The notes: generated from the sequence alone by a model not told the origin. A stretch of 64,000 nt of DNA from CAYNRE01 sp964399535 (GCA_964399535.1 CAYNRE010000023.1:22798-86797), one strand, 5' to 3'; counted from the stretch's first letter, positions 52,577 through 62,450 are shown. Program-made: numbers and translations.

Positions 52577-52886
52577 ATGAGCGGCAAGCGGAAGCGGCGA
52601 AAGTGGACGGGTGCGGAGAAGTTGCGGATCGTGCTGGCGGGCCTGGATGGCGGGGTCCACTTCAGAGATCAGCGAGTTGTGCCGCCGCGAGGGGATCAAT
52701 CCCACGCACTACTACGGCTGGAAGAAGCAACTGCTGGCGAGCGCCACGAAGGTCTTTGCCAACGGTCAGGAGTCGAAGCCCTCGGCGAAGGAACAGCGTC
52801 TGGAAACGGACCTGCGACGCGCCAAGGATGTGATCGCCGAGATCACGGCCGAGAACCTGGACCTAAAAAAAGGGCTCTTGGATTAG
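52577..52886 (+). pseudogene. IS3 orfA with an internal frameshift
   Basis: The frame starts MSGKRKRRKWTGAEKLRI and reads to GLDGG, after which the expected continuation ISELCRREGINPTHYYGWKK lies in the +1 frame and runs to 52886. One extra base around 52655-52660 (in GGCGGGG) would explain it. The helix-turn-helix and C-terminal helix are otherwise intact. IS3 elements use a programmed shift between orfA and orfB, not this early, so this copy is probably defective. Confidence 0.75.
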
Positions 52887-52900
52887 AGGACCACGGCTAA

Positions 52901-53905
52901 TTGCCGCCGGAGCTGCAAGCGCAGGTGCAGGCCACCGTGCAAGAGACGAAGCGTCGCAGCGGCTGGCCGATCGAGCGGACCTTGAGACGGTTGGGCGTGT
53001 CACCGGCCAGCTACTACCGCTGGCGCAAGGAATCACCCGGCGCCCAGCGACCGATCAAGCCGGTCCAAGCCTACGAGGCCACGGAGGAAGAGAAGCGTGC
53101 GGTGCGGGCCGACGCCTTGAAGCATCCGGGCATTCGTCATCGGGAGCTGGCCTGGCGGATGGTCGACGAAGAGGTGGCCTGCCTGAGCGCGTCGACGGTG
53201 TACCGGATTTTGAAGAGTGAGAACCTGGTTTCGCCCTGGAGAAGAAGGCCGAAGCGGACCCGCGAGGAGGATGAGAAGGCGACGCGGCCCGACGAGATCT
53301 GGGCCACGGACCTGATGTACCTGCGGGTGGGTGAGCGGAGATACTTCCTGGTGAGCTTCTTGGACGAGTACTCGCGGCAGATCGTGCATCAGGCGGTACT
53401 GGCGAACATGGAAGCAGCGACCGTGAGCATCGAAGCCCAGGCGGCCATCGAGAAGTTTTTGAAGGAGCGTGGCGGCGAGATTCCGCCGCAGAGGATGCCG
53501 CGAATGCGAAGCGACAACGGCAGTTGCTATATCTCGCGGGAGTTCCGCGGCGTGCTCGACGAGCACGGGCTAGGTCATCAGCGGATCAAACCGCACTGCC
53601 CGGAGGAGAATGGAATCATCGAGCGCTCGAACCGGACGCTCCGCGAGGCCTTGGAGGGCGAGGACCTGACGGACCTGCTGCAGGCCCGCGACGTTCTGGC
53701 GCGGATCGTCGCCTGGTACAACGGCCAGCGATTGCATTCAGCACTCGGCTACCTGCGGCCGATCGACTATTACCGGGGCCGGCCCGAGACCCTCCACGAA
53801 GCCGGCCGCCAAAAGCTGTCCGCCGCCCGCCACCGGCGGCGCGAAATGAACCTGAAGTTGCGGCAGCCGACGCTGCCGCTGGAAACGAGCGGAGGTCGTT
53901 GCTAA
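52901..53905 (+). CDS. IS3-family transposase OrfB (DDE)
   Basis: The product is 334 residues. An N-terminal helix-turn-helix region (GWPIERTLRRLGVSPASYYR) precedes the rve core with the DDE triad: Asp in ATDLMYL, Asp in MRSDNGSCY and Glu in ENGIIERSNRTLREA. A YNGQRLHSALGYLRPIDYY block ends the domain. The frame opens with TTG 14 bases after the orfA stop; in IS3 elements OrfAB is normally made by -1 frameshifting. Because orfA is frameshifted, functional fusion is doubtful even though orfB is intact. Confidence 0.9.
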   Translation: MPPELQAQVQATVQETKRRSGWPIERTLRRLGVSPASYYRWRKESPGAQRPIKPVQAYEATEEEKRAVRADALKHPGIRHRELAWRMVDEEVACLSASTVYRILKSENLVSPWRRRPKRTREEDEKATRPDEIWATDLMYLRVGERRYFLVSFLDEYSRQIVHQAVLANMEAATVSIEAQAAIEKFLKERGGEIPPQRMPRMRSDNGSCYISREFRGVLDEHGLGHQRIKPHCPEENGIIERSNRTLREALEGEDLTDLLQARDVLARIVAWYNGQRLHSALGYLRPIDYYRGRPETLHEAGRQKLSAARHRRREMNLKLRQPTLPLETSGGRC

Positions 53906-54126
53906 CCGCAAGGCCAGTTTGTCTCAGAGTGGGTGAAACATATCACAGAGCCTCCGGACAAGAGGAGGATCCCGTTGGCTATCCTGGAAGAAGCAAGGCG
54001 CGAATCGAAACGTCGTCGCAGGTCTATTCGTCCCTCAGGCTGGGGCAATAGAGCAGGCATTGCCACTCGTCTCGCGATTCGAGTTCAAATCTCGAAAATC
54101 GATAAGCCCATCATGTAACGCTGACG

Positions 54127-54783
54127 TCACCGAAGCACACAATCACCCGTCTTTGTCCAGGGTAACGCGCTCGGCACCGCAGGCTGCGTCGTTTGTTTGC
54201 GCCAGGTAGTTTGCACTGCGCCACAAGGCGACGGAGACTCGACGCGCAGGATTGCCAGGCCATCCGAGTAGGGTAGACTCGTCACAGACACCTGGACGTT
54301 TGATTGCTTCACTCCGCGGAGCACGCCACGCCGGACCTGGGGTCCGAGTTCGAACTGTTCGACGTCATGCACCAACAACAGGCCGAACTGTTTCATCCGC
54401 GGCAGGATCGTCCAGATGTCCGCGGCCACCTCCAGTTCCTCGTGCGAACCATCGTGCAACACCAAGTCGAAGCCCTCCGGCCCTACCTGCGTAAGCGCCT
54501 CCGCCGATGAGACGTTCAAGAACGTCCACTGACGAGAGATAGCCTCGTCCAACGCCACTCCGTTTCTTGCCCAGGCTGGTCGAGGATCTGACAGATCACA
54601 CGAGACTAAATGCCCACCGGTAATTCGCAGGGCCTCCAGCAACACACGACTTGACGTGCCGGCGCCGAACTCGAAGACCTTTTGCGCTTGCAGGCCATAC
54701 GCCAAAGAGTAGAGGGTCCAGTAGTGCTTGTTCAGCGAGCTCTCCCTCGCCGTTACGGCCGCCTGTATCTCATCGAGTGTCAT
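54127..54783 (-). CDS. Class I SAM-dependent methyltransferase-like protein
   Basis: The product is 218 residues. VFEFGAGTSSRVLLEAL is the glycine-rich SAM-binding motif I (about 36-52), HLVSCDLSD is the acidic motif II, and FDLVLHDGSHEE resembles motif IV of Methyltransf_24-type enzymes. The C-terminus (about 185-218) is extended and low-complexity. It is the last gene of the minus-strand glycosylation-type operon, 58 bases after the multidomain glycosyltransferase. The acceptor is unknown; a sugar or glycoprotein methyl cap would fit the context. Confidence 0.75.
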   Translation of the reverse strand: MTLDEIQAAVTARESSLNKHYWTLYSLAYGLQAQKVFEFGAGTSSRVLLEALRITGGHLVSCDLSDPRPAWARNGVALDEAISRQWTFLNVSSAEALTQVGPEGFDLVLHDGSHEELEVAADIWTILPRMKQFGLLLVHDVEQFELGPQVRRGVLRGVKQSNVQVSVTSLPYSDGLAILRVESPSPCGAVQTTWRKQTTQPAVPSALPWTKTGDCVLR

Positions 54784-54841
54784 GTCCGGTAACCACCCCG
54801 ATGGGCTCCTCCGAAGCTTGCGTCGTGACTGGAGACCGCGG

Positions 54842-57800
54842 TCAGTCGCGAGACAGCGAGTGGAACAGGTGCTTGGGATCGTTGGCCGCTTCAGGAAACA
54901 CGTAAATCTGTGGACCGAGTGCGTCCGGTGTCAGGTCCCCATTCTTGACGAGCCGATGATAGCGCTCGTTGAATTCGATGTCGTCACCGCCGTAATGCCC
55001 GCGGCCGCACAGTTCCTCGTTATAGCCCCGCAGCACGTCACGAAACACCGACCCGCGAATCCCGAACGTGTTAGGATGAACTGCGCACTCAGGTTGCAAG
55101 GTCTCCGCTCCGTAGGCGACGAGGTCGCTCCACTCCGTTCTCAATCCACCGCCCTCGTCAAGGACACCGAATGCTCTGGTGAACATGATCCGGTCCTGGC
55201 ACTGGGACTCGACGGCCTGCAAAGCCTCGATGGTGAGAATGTGGTCGATGTCCGTCAGGAACAGGTAATCACCCTGAGCAAGGCGTGCGCCCAGATTTCG
55301 AGCCAGACCCTGCGTCCAGCGTGCCTTATTGCCGGTTGGGACGACGCGGAACTGATTCCGCAGACGAGCCGGTAATTCCAACGGCGGGTCGCTCCCGTCG
55401 TCCAGAATCAAGGCCTCCCAGCGGTCCGTGAGTATGCGGTCCAAGTGCAATACTTGACGGCGCAAGACCTCGTGCGAGTCGAGAACTGGAATAATCAGGC
55501 TAAATCGCGTCAAGGCAGAAGGCCGAGAAACGATTGGCAATCCCTTCGGCGGAGGTAAAGCACTGGGTAGCGTCGCAAACAGCTTGGCACGCGCCGCTCT
55601 CCCGAAGGCAGATTCTGGATCGAGTTCAAGCACGCGACGCCATTCGTCTTGGGCTTCCTCCAGCCGCGTCAATGATTCGAGGGCATTTCCATAGTAGAAG
55701 CGCGTTGAGGCATCCAAGGGCCGGAGGGTCAATGATTGTTGGAGCGAGTCGGCAGCGTCCTGGGGACGATCAAGACGCAAATGACACATCGCCAGGTTGT
55801 GATAGCTAGCCGCGTCCTCCGGCGCCAGAGTCACAACTGCGGAGAGCACTTCGCTCGCATCTTGGGGATCGAAGTGCTCGAACAGCAACTGCGCGAGGAG
55901 TCGTTTGGGAACGGGGTCGTTGGGCCAGAGGGTGGCAGCCTCTTCGAATTGGGCTCGGGCCGCGTCGAAACTTCCTTCTTCCTTCGCCAATTGCCCCTGA
56001 AGAACCAAGGCGGCTCGGCGGCCCGTCGGATTTCGCTTGGCCGCGGCGATTTCGGCTTCGAAGCGAGCGCCCGCGCCCTGCTTCCTCACATTGTCGAGCA
56101 ATCCCCTCCAGCCAGCCTCGTAGTGTGGCACCTCGACCACGATCGCCCGCCACTGTGACTCAGCGTCGGAGTATCGGCCGCAATCCTCCATGGCGACGGC
56201 CAAATTGTGCCGGGCCTTGAATCCGGAAATGCCGACATCACGACTGTTGAAATGCACGTCCGTATCCCCGGCAAGTGCCGACTGGTAAGCCACGATGGCG
56301 TCATCGTGTTGCCCGAGTTGATGATGGGCGAGGCCGGAGCGAAAGAAGAGCTCTGGGTCGCGACCAACCACTTGGAGGCCGGTCTGGCATTGTTCCAGCG
56401 ATTCCTGCCAACGCTCCAGCTGGAACAGGCTCGAGGCCAATAGCGCGTACGCCTTGCGGACATGCGACTCAGTGGGATCCGAGATGGCCAGCGATCGGCG
56501 AAAAAAGTCGACGGCCTGTCCATGGTCACCGGCGTCAGCGTACGTCATGCCGAGGTTGAACAAGACAAAGGGATGGTTCGGCTGGTCCTGCAGCTCGGCC
56601 AAGAGGATCCTGAGGTCACGCTCCACCTTTCGTCGACGACCAGCCGCAGACTGATCTGATCCCGAATGAACCACATGGATATCGGTCCAAGCCACGTCGC
56701 CACCGGCGGCGCGGATGGGTCGGAGAATCTGCTCGTGAATTCGTCCCTCGAATCGCAGATCGGTCCGATTGCGGAACAGCTTTACGTGGTCCACAACAGT
56801 AACGTCGAGATCTCCATCTTCGCCGCGGCCCGGGCAGTGGACTTGCATCACATAGCCAAAGACATTCGGATTGTGAGGGCCGTAGGCCAATTCGCGGAGG
56901 CGTTGACCATTCTCGGCGCTGATCGTGTCGTCGGAGTCCATCCAAAACACCCATTCGCCAAACGCATGGGTTAGCGACTCGTTGCGGGCAGCGGAGAAGT
57001 CATCACACCAGGGGAAGTGAAAAACGCGCGCACCACTCCTGCGTGCCAGTTCTGGCGTGCGGTCGGCCGATCCAGTGTCCACCACAATGAGCTCGTCGAC
57101 CCAAGGGCGAATGCTTTCCAAGCAGGTGGAAAGGGTGGCTTCGTTGTTGCGAACGATCATGCAGAGTGATAGCCGCACGGGTTCAGCAGCCAGCAGTAGA
57201 TTCCCGTCGGGCGCCACCCGGCATTTCAGGACTGGGGGACGAGGCGGCGACGGATGGGCAACTTGGGTCGTTTCCGAAACTCTCAAGCCCCACTTCGCGC
57301 GAAACTTCTCTGCATTGCGGGTAAGTAAGCCGTCTAGATCGACATCAGCTGCATGGAAGGTGCGGTGGCCGAAGTGGTGAACGAACGCATCCCGGGCGAT
57401 CACGCAGCGAAAGCCCGCGTCGATGGCCCTGAGGCAATAGTCGTCGTCCTCGAAGTTCCCAATGCCGAATCGTTCGTCGAGTCTTCCAATCTGAGCTACC
57501 ACGGACCGCCGGATCGCCAGGCAGAATCCGACCAATCGGTCGGTCGTTTGTCGTTCACCGTGGTGATCCTCCGTCCAACGTTCTACGAATGATTCTAGCT
57601 CCCCGAGGTGTTGATAACCGACCTGGACCTGCTGCGGACCACTCACGCAGTTGGAGCATGGCCCCACAAGTCCGACGGCCGCGTCTTCGTCGAACGGAGC
57701 CAGGAGACGATCGAGCCAGAATCGCGGCACCACACAATCGTTGTTCAGCAGGACGACTACATCCCCACGGCTGGCCTCAATTCCTTGATTCGCCGCGGCG

Positions 57801-58957
57801 GGAAATCCAAGATTGGTTGAGTTCACGAGTAGGCGCACCTGGGATACATCGGCCAGATAGTCGACGGTCCCGTCCGTCGAGCCGTTGTCGACAACGATTA
57901 CTTCGAACGGGTGTCGGCTGTTGCGGAGCAGGCTCGCCAAGCACGCCCGCGTGTATTCAAACTGGTTGTGGGTAACGACGACGACCGAGACGAGGGGAGC
58001 GTCCGAGGCGAGCTGGCTAGGGGGCGACTCGCCGAGTTGTTCCCTCCACGCTACCGAGCATGATGAGGCCTGCGGCGAGCTACCGGTCTCAGAGGCCGTG
58101 CCACCGAACGTTCGGCGAGCGACGATTCGCTCCATTGTCTCCAGAATGGTTCGCATGCGATGGGCATAAGTATGTCCTTCGAGCACGTGGCTGCGGCCGG
58201 TCTGGGCAATCCGGCTGCGAACCTCTTCGTGCGTTAGATACCAGGCAAGCTTATCGAGTAAATCGGCGGCCGAGCCGTACGTCGCCAAGTGCACTCCGTC
58301 TCGAAGAAGTTCGCTCTGGCCGTTGTCGGAGAGGTCGTTCGTAAGTAGGAACCCCCGCGCGCCTAGTGCCTCGAAGACGCGCATATTGACGTCGTTGCGC
58401 AAGCTTCGATTGAAGATGACGTGCGTCGCACCATAGACTTCCATCATCTGCTCGAAAAACGCTTGGCCCACAAACGAACGAGGATAGTATTGGCGAAGGA
58501 GACGGAGCAGTTCCTCACGCGGGCCGGGAAAAACGTGCCCCACGAACGCCACATCAAATCGATTCACGGTTTCGACCGGATGATGGGTTCGAGGATCACA
58601 AGCTAGCGGTAACCAGAGGGTGTCCTGAAGTCCGGCCTGCTGGAGCAGCGCCGCCCCGTCGCGCTGGGCCGTAAAGACCTGATCGAAGTCGGCGCCTTTT
58701 ACCTCGTACCAGGGAAGATCGAGGTGGGTGTCGATTGCCCACCAGGCCGATGGATGTAAATCCGCCGGTAGCCGGTACCGTTGGCCATCGTCGATGTTCA
58801 GATAGAGGTCGAAGATTCCGCGAGGAATCCGAGCCATTTCAGTGGGCCGGAAGTGCTCGACATCGACGAGTTCCGCGAGTGCTCGCCGACAGTAAATGCC
58901 GGTCGTGTCCGGACGGATGATGTCGTCAAAAATCAGTGCGACCCGGCGGATAGTCAT
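54842..58957 (-). CDS. Multidomain glycosyltransferase with TPR repeats
   Basis: The product is 1371 residues. The N-terminal part (about 1-280) resembles CgeB-like GT-B glycosyltransferases (RSFVGQAFFEQMMEVYGAT, AHRMRTILETMERI). A first GT2 domain follows (VSVVVVTHNQFEYTRACLAS, IVVDNGSTDGT, about 320-540), then a second GT2 (LSLCMIVRNNEATLS, VVDTGSADRTPELA, about 590-830), TPR repeats (about 840-1150) and a third GT2 (FSLIIPVLDSHEVLRRQV, about 1155-1371). This chain could build an oligosaccharide in one polypeptide. The ATG at 58957 opens MTIRRVALIF; an ATG six codons upstream is possible. Confidence 0.85.
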   Translation of the reverse strand: MTIRRVALIFDDIIRPDTTGIYCRRALAELVDVEHFRPTEMARIPRGIFDLYLNIDDGQRYRLPADLHPSAWWAIDTHLDLPWYEVKGADFDQVFTAQRDGAALLQQAGLQDTLWLPLACDPRTHHPVETVNRFDVAFVGHVFPGPREELLRLLRQYYPRSFVGQAFFEQMMEVYGATHVIFNRSLRNDVNMRVFEALGARGFLLTNDLSDNGQSELLRDGVHLATYGSAADLLDKLAWYLTHEEVRSRIAQTGRSHVLEGHTYAHRMRTILETMERIVARRTFGGTASETGSSPQASSCSVAWREQLGESPPSQLASDAPLVSVVVVTHNQFEYTRACLASLLRNSRHPFEVIVVDNGSTDGTVDYLADVSQVRLLVNSTNLGFPAAANQGIEASRGDVVVLLNNDCVVPRFWLDRLLAPFDEDAAVGLVGPCSNCVSGPQQVQVGYQHLGELESFVERWTEDHHGERQTTDRLVGFCLAIRRSVVAQIGRLDERFGIGNFEDDDYCLRAIDAGFRCVIARDAFVHHFGHRTFHAADVDLDGLLTRNAEKFRAKWGLRVSETTQVAHPSPPRPPVLKCRVAPDGNLLLAAEPVRLSLCMIVRNNEATLSTCLESIRPWVDELIVVDTGSADRTPELARRSGARVFHFPWCDDFSAARNESLTHAFGEWVFWMDSDDTISAENGQRLRELAYGPHNPNVFGYVMQVHCPGRGEDGDLDVTVVDHVKLFRNRTDLRFEGRIHEQILRPIRAAGGDVAWTDIHVVHSGSDQSAAGRRRKVERDLRILLAELQDQPNHPFVLFNLGMTYADAGDHGQAVDFFRRSLAISDPTESHVRKAYALLASSLFQLERWQESLEQCQTGLQVVGRDPELFFRSGLAHHQLGQHDDAIVAYQSALAGDTDVHFNSRDVGISGFKARHNLAVAMEDCGRYSDAESQWRAIVVEVPHYEAGWRGLLDNVRKQGAGARFEAEIAAAKRNPTGRRAALVLQGQLAKEEGSFDAARAQFEEAATLWPNDPVPKRLLAQLLFEHFDPQDASEVLSAVVTLAPEDAASYHNLAMCHLRLDRPQDAADSLQQSLTLRPLDASTRFYYGNALESLTRLEEAQDEWRRVLELDPESAFGRAARAKLFATLPSALPPPKGLPIVSRPSALTRFSLIIPVLDSHEVLRRQVLHLDRILTDRWEALILDDGSDPPLELPARLRNQFRVVPTGNKARWTQGLARNLGARLAQGDYLFLTDIDHILTIEALQAVESQCQDRIMFTRAFGVLDEGGGLRTEWSDLVAYGAETLQPECAVHPNTFGIRGSVFRDVLRGYNEELCGRGHYGGDDIEFNERYHRLVKNGDLTPDALGPQIYVFPEAANDPKHLFHSLSRD

Positions 58958-59016
58958 ACGCCCACCACGCGGCATGCTGAAGGAGTTGGATGAGTTTCAG
59001 TCGATGCTCGGTTTGG

Positions 59017-60651
59017 CTACTTGCACGGGGCACGGTATCCGGCTCGACGGCGACTTAGCAGCGAACGATAGTGACGCTCGATAATCACTGGCCAGGTAAA
59101 ATGTTCTTCGAATCGCTTCCGCCCTAGGCGTCCTAGTTCGGCGCGCAGCGCCGGACGTTCGATCAGGAATTCAAGCTTGTCGGCCAAGTCGTCGGGGTCC
59201 CCAGGCCGGACGAGGAGGCCTGCTCCATCCGCGATGGTATAGGGCAGTCCGCCGATGCGGCTAGCCACGACGGGGCGACCCGCGGCCATCCCCTCGACGG
59301 CCGTACGTCCGAGAGCCTCTTGAGCCACTGCCGGTACGGCCAGGATGTCGATCTCACGTAACCGCTCGGGCAGGTCTCCTTGGGACTGCCAGCCGATAAA
59401 CCGGGTAAACTCGTCGACCTGTCCGCAGGGGTCGCCGGTAACCAGCAGTTCAAAGTCTTGACGGTGGGCCCAAAGTCGCTGGCACGCGGCATGCAGCACG
59501 TCAAAGCCCTTGATCGCTTCGCCGACCACCGCCGCCAGAAACACACGCACGCGACCGTCGGCTGGGCTGGCACGAGGCGCTGTGTTGGCAACGGGAAAAC
59601 GCTCTGGATCGAAGCCGGACGGAACCACACAAATCTTGCGGCAGTAGGGGCCGAGCATGGCCTCGGTGAGCGGGTTCACTGCTAGTACGGCCTCGGCCTG
59701 GCGAAAGGCCAAGCGCAGAGCCGCATCGTATTCCGCGGTCCCAACCCCGCACAGTTGTCGTTCCAGTCTGTGGAGAGGACCGGACCATTCCTCCCGCTGT
59801 CGCAGGCATTCATGACAGGCACCTGGAGCCGCGAACTGATGCTCCGCACACTGCTGGCCGTTGGGCAGAAGCCGCACGTTGTTGAGAGGACAAAGGCACT
59901 CCAGCGCTTGCAGCCGCAGGATGAACGGATACTCACGCACCGCTTGCGCCAGCAACGGCTTAAAATTCCACGAGTCGGAAATGACCACATAGTCTGGATC
60001 GAACTGGGCAACGGCGTCGCGAAAGCGTGCTTGAATCGTTCGCCGATCCCACGTCCGTTCATCGAACGCGAGAGCTTTGCTCGCGAAAGGCACGCTCTCG
60101 TCAACACGTCCGATCCCCCACGGCTCAAATCGCGCGAACCAATGCCGTACCTCGAAACCAGCCGCGGAGAGGAACTTCGCAAGTTCAACTGTATGCACGT
60201 TCCCGCCGCCGGACGTAGGCCAATTGAACAGAAAGCTGAGGATGGCCACCTTGGTCGGGATGGGATGCTGCTCGGAGCCTGCCGGCAGGCACGCTTGGCC
60301 CTCAGCCACCTGCGCATAACGATTCACCTCCCTGGACCACCGGGCCAACGTTGCCTGGTTTTCCTGGGCGGGGCCAGCCCCAGCGTCTGTCTGCAAGGCG
60401 AGGGTGAATTGCCGGTGCGCCCGCTCGACGTCGCCTTGGATCGCCGCAATGACTCCTCGGGCGTTCTCGATGCGTGCCAGCGCCACCTTACCGTGGTACT
60501 TCCCACAGAGCTCATCGAATAAGGCACCCGCCTCGTCGATCTTCCCAGCAACCGCCGCGGCGCAGGCGGACTGAAACTCGCTCTGAAACGAGCCGCCTTC
60601 TGGCTCGCGGACGGCGATTCTAGACGAGCGCTTGCGCTTTCGCTGGGCCAT
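59017..60651 (-). CDS. GT4-family glycosyltransferase with helical-repeat N-terminus
   Basis: The product is 544 residues. Residues about 20-110 form TPR-like helical repeats (AGALFDELCGKYHGKVAL…). The rest is a GT-B fold: FNWPTSGGGNVHTVELAKFL, CVVPSGFDPERF, and the E-x7-E donor-binding motif EALGRTAVEGMAAGRPVVA (about 455-475). A CLCPLNN…CHEC cysteine cluster near the middle is unusual. Family GT4 enzymes transfer sugars from nucleotide-sugars with retention. It overlaps the upstream gene by 32 bases and is part of the same operon. Confidence 0.87.
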   Translation of the reverse strand: MAQRKRKRSSRIAVREPEGGSFQSEFQSACAAAVAGKIDEAGALFDELCGKYHGKVALARIENARGVIAAIQGDVERAHRQFTLALQTDAGAGPAQENQATLARWSREVNRYAQVAEGQACLPAGSEQHPIPTKVAILSFLFNWPTSGGGNVHTVELAKFLSAAGFEVRHWFARFEPWGIGRVDESVPFASKALAFDERTWDRRTIQARFRDAVAQFDPDYVVISDSWNFKPLLAQAVREYPFILRLQALECLCPLNNVRLLPNGQQCAEHQFAAPGACHECLRQREEWSGPLHRLERQLCGVGTAEYDAALRLAFRQAEAVLAVNPLTEAMLGPYCRKICVVPSGFDPERFPVANTAPRASPADGRVRVFLAAVVGEAIKGFDVLHAACQRLWAHRQDFELLVTGDPCGQVDEFTRFIGWQSQGDLPERLREIDILAVPAVAQEALGRTAVEGMAAGRPVVASRIGGLPYTIADGAGLLVRPGDPDDLADKLEFLIERPALRAELGRLGRKRFEEHFTWPVIIERHYRSLLSRRRAGYRAPCK

Positions 60652-61603
60652 TGCATTCGCGTCCTTCTGAGGTCTCGCGCCGCGCCGCCATCACTTCCTC
60701 AAGTGCCAGGGACAAGCGAAAGGCAACCCGGTCGCGTCGCAGCAACTCTGCCAGGGCGGCGCCGAACGAACGACACTCCTCGTGGTACTCGCGACACAAC
60801 CAGCGTGTCGTGTCCAAGGGCGATGCCACGTCAAAGCCTTGTTGTTGCAGCCATTCGGCCGGCCCGGCGGTTGACTCGACAGCCACGGCCAGTCCAGAAG
60901 CTAGGTAGTCGGCCACTTTGGTCGCCGGCTTATGCCGCTGTCGAAAGTCACTTCCCTTGATGTCGATCGCCAGACAATTGGTAGATGTTGCCGTCCAATG
61001 CGCGGCGGGCGTCCACTTCTCGATCACCACGGACGAATCGGGCTCGAAGCCAAGCTCTCGACGTAGCGTGTCCTGGTTCGTGATCTCGACATCGGTCACT
61101 ACTCGGAGTCGCCGCGGGAGTGGGTGCTGGCGACACCAGGCGGCAAGCGGTGGGATATTGGCGTGTGACCCAGTCCAAACGATCTCACTCTCGGCGCGCC
61201 AATCGACCGGCGTTGGGGGCGCAAACTTGACGTGATGATCTAGCACGCTGACAGGCGCCAGCGACCGAAAATACCGCTCCAACCGAGCGTTATGAACGAT
61301 CACCCGGTCGCAACAGGCCAAGCGCCTCCAGTCCTGTTCGATTTCAGCGGCTGAGCCGTAGATATCGACCGGCATGAAAACCACGGCTGACCGACCACAG
61401 AGGGCTTGGAGTTCGTTCAACGGGGGAAAGAACTTGATGATGATCGTAACGTCCGCGTCGCCCGCTGGTTCCTTCCCCCAGGCGCTCACCTCGTAGCGGT
61501 CCGACAGCGCCTCGATCATGTCGCTGCCCAGCCAGGACCAGGACGGGAAGTCCGTCTGGGGCCCAAACGCAATCCGCGGCTTGCACGACGGACCCTTGGT
61601 CAC
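60620..61603 (-). CDS. Glycosyltransferase-like protein (GT-B)
   Basis: The product is 327 residues. Features suggest a GT-B fold: FPSWSWLGSDMIEAL near residue 18, VVFMPVDIYGSAAEIEQDW, CDRVIVHNARLERYF, and a C-terminal DYLASGLAVAVESTAGPAEW like the nucleotide-sugar half of glycosyltransferases. No standard E-x7-E is seen. The GTG at 61603 overlaps the stop of the NifU-like gene (GTGA) after an ACGGAG ribosome-binding site, so it is translationally coupled to it. It overlaps the GT4 gene at the other end. Confidence 0.7.
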   Translation of the reverse strand: MTKGPSCKPRIAFGPQTDFPSWSWLGSDMIEALSDRYEVSAWGKEPAGDADVTIIIKFFPPLNELQALCGRSAVVFMPVDIYGSAAEIEQDWRRLACCDRVIVHNARLERYFRSLAPVSVLDHHVKFAPPTPVDWRAESEIVWTGSHANIPPLAAWCRQHPLPRRLRVVTDVEITNQDTLRRELGFEPDSSVVIEKWTPAAHWTATSTNCLAIDIKGSDFRQRHKPATKVADYLASGLAVAVESTAGPAEWLQQQGFDVASPLDTTRWLCREYHEECRSFGAALAELLRRDRVAFRLSLALEEVMAARRETSEGRECNGPAKAQALV

Positions 61604-62010
61604 GGCGGCGCTCCGTCTTCGCGGACATCGTCGTCTGACAAGGTCTCGATCCCCATTTGCCGCACGGCGCTGCGAAGAGCGTCCACCGCAAGTTGCGCGC
61701 AGTGGCGCTTGTGTGCTGGGATCGACCCTAGGGCGGCGTCGATGTCCGCGGCGGTGAGCTGTCGGCACACTTCTAATGAGCGGCCCGTGATCAACTCGGT
61801 CAAGGCGGAACCCGCGGCTATTGCCACCCCGCATCCGAACGACAGAAACTTGGCTTCGGCGATGGAACCAGCGCGAATCCGCAATTGCAAGGTCATGTAC
61901 GGCGCATGGCCATCCACGTTGGCTTCGCCAACCACATCGGGTTCCGGCATACGCCCGGCGTTACGGGGCGATTGGAAATGCTCCATCAAAATCGGAGAGA
62001 AGCCCGACAT
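61600..62010 (-). CDS. NifU/IscU-like iron-sulfur scaffold homologue
   Basis: The product is 136 residues, the usual length of IscU. LMEHFQSPRNAGRM, FLSFGCGVAIAAGSALTELI and HKRHCAQLAVDALR match the IscU fold, with ligand cysteines at about 60 and 104. The first ligand cysteine, expected in a CGD motif near residue 35, is replaced: the sequence there is DGHAPYMTLQL. It is the first gene of the glycosyltransferase operon and its stop overlaps the next start. It may bind a cluster differently or have lost that role. Confidence 0.8.
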   Translation of the reverse strand: MSGFSPILMEHFQSPRNAGRMPEPDVVGEANVDGHAPYMTLQLRIRAGSIAEAKFLSFGCGVAIAAGSALTELITGRSLEVCRQLTAADIDAALGSIPAHKRHCAQLAVDALRSAVRQMGIETLSDDDVREDGAPP

Positions 62011-62450
62011 GACCGTCAGCCTTGGCTACTCGCGTGCGAAGGCGGCGAGTGAGTGACGAACGCTCAGGAGAAATGGCCGACTAAACAGCTGCGCTGCGCG
62101 ACATGACGGGCATTAGAACGCGACGTCGTGCCGAAGTCAATGATCTTGCGAGCGGTTTTTACACGCGGGCTGAATGTCGGTCACAAAGTTGCGCTCGTCG
62201 ACCTGTCCGGGCACTCACGGCATTCTACAAGGTGCGCCAAGTAGTAGCCCTTAGAGACAAAGCTGAGTCTCTGACACAGATGCGCCTGCAAGGGGGCACC
62301 GAAACCGCATCAGGCGCCTGGACAATCCAATGTCGCTTGAGGAGATGCCGGCGCACACGGCTGGCGAGCCTAACGGGCACGCTGCCCGAAACACAGGAGC
62401 TGGCCGTCCTTAACCGATGCCTCTGTGTTCGCAAGGTTGCGGGAATTTTC

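Larger units (their letters stand above)
52501..53926 (+). mobile_element. IS3-family insertion sequence
   Basis: The element is 1426 bases. Imperfect terminal inverted repeats begin TGAGACA at 52501 and end TGTCTCA at 53926, with matching GTTAG further inside. It contains orfA and orfB in the usual order, orfB carrying a DDE integrase domain. I see no clear target duplication at the ends (CAGG against GAGT). It abuts the truncated IS21 remnant, so it probably inserted into it or was joined with it by later deletion. Confidence 0.8.

Noticed and set aside
53933..54118. 61-codon plus-strand ORF to the right of the IS3 element
   Set aside because: The start resembles protein (ITEPPDKRRIPLAILEEARR) but there is no clear ribosome-binding site, family or partner; it may be a fragment of a disrupted gene. 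I could not decide.
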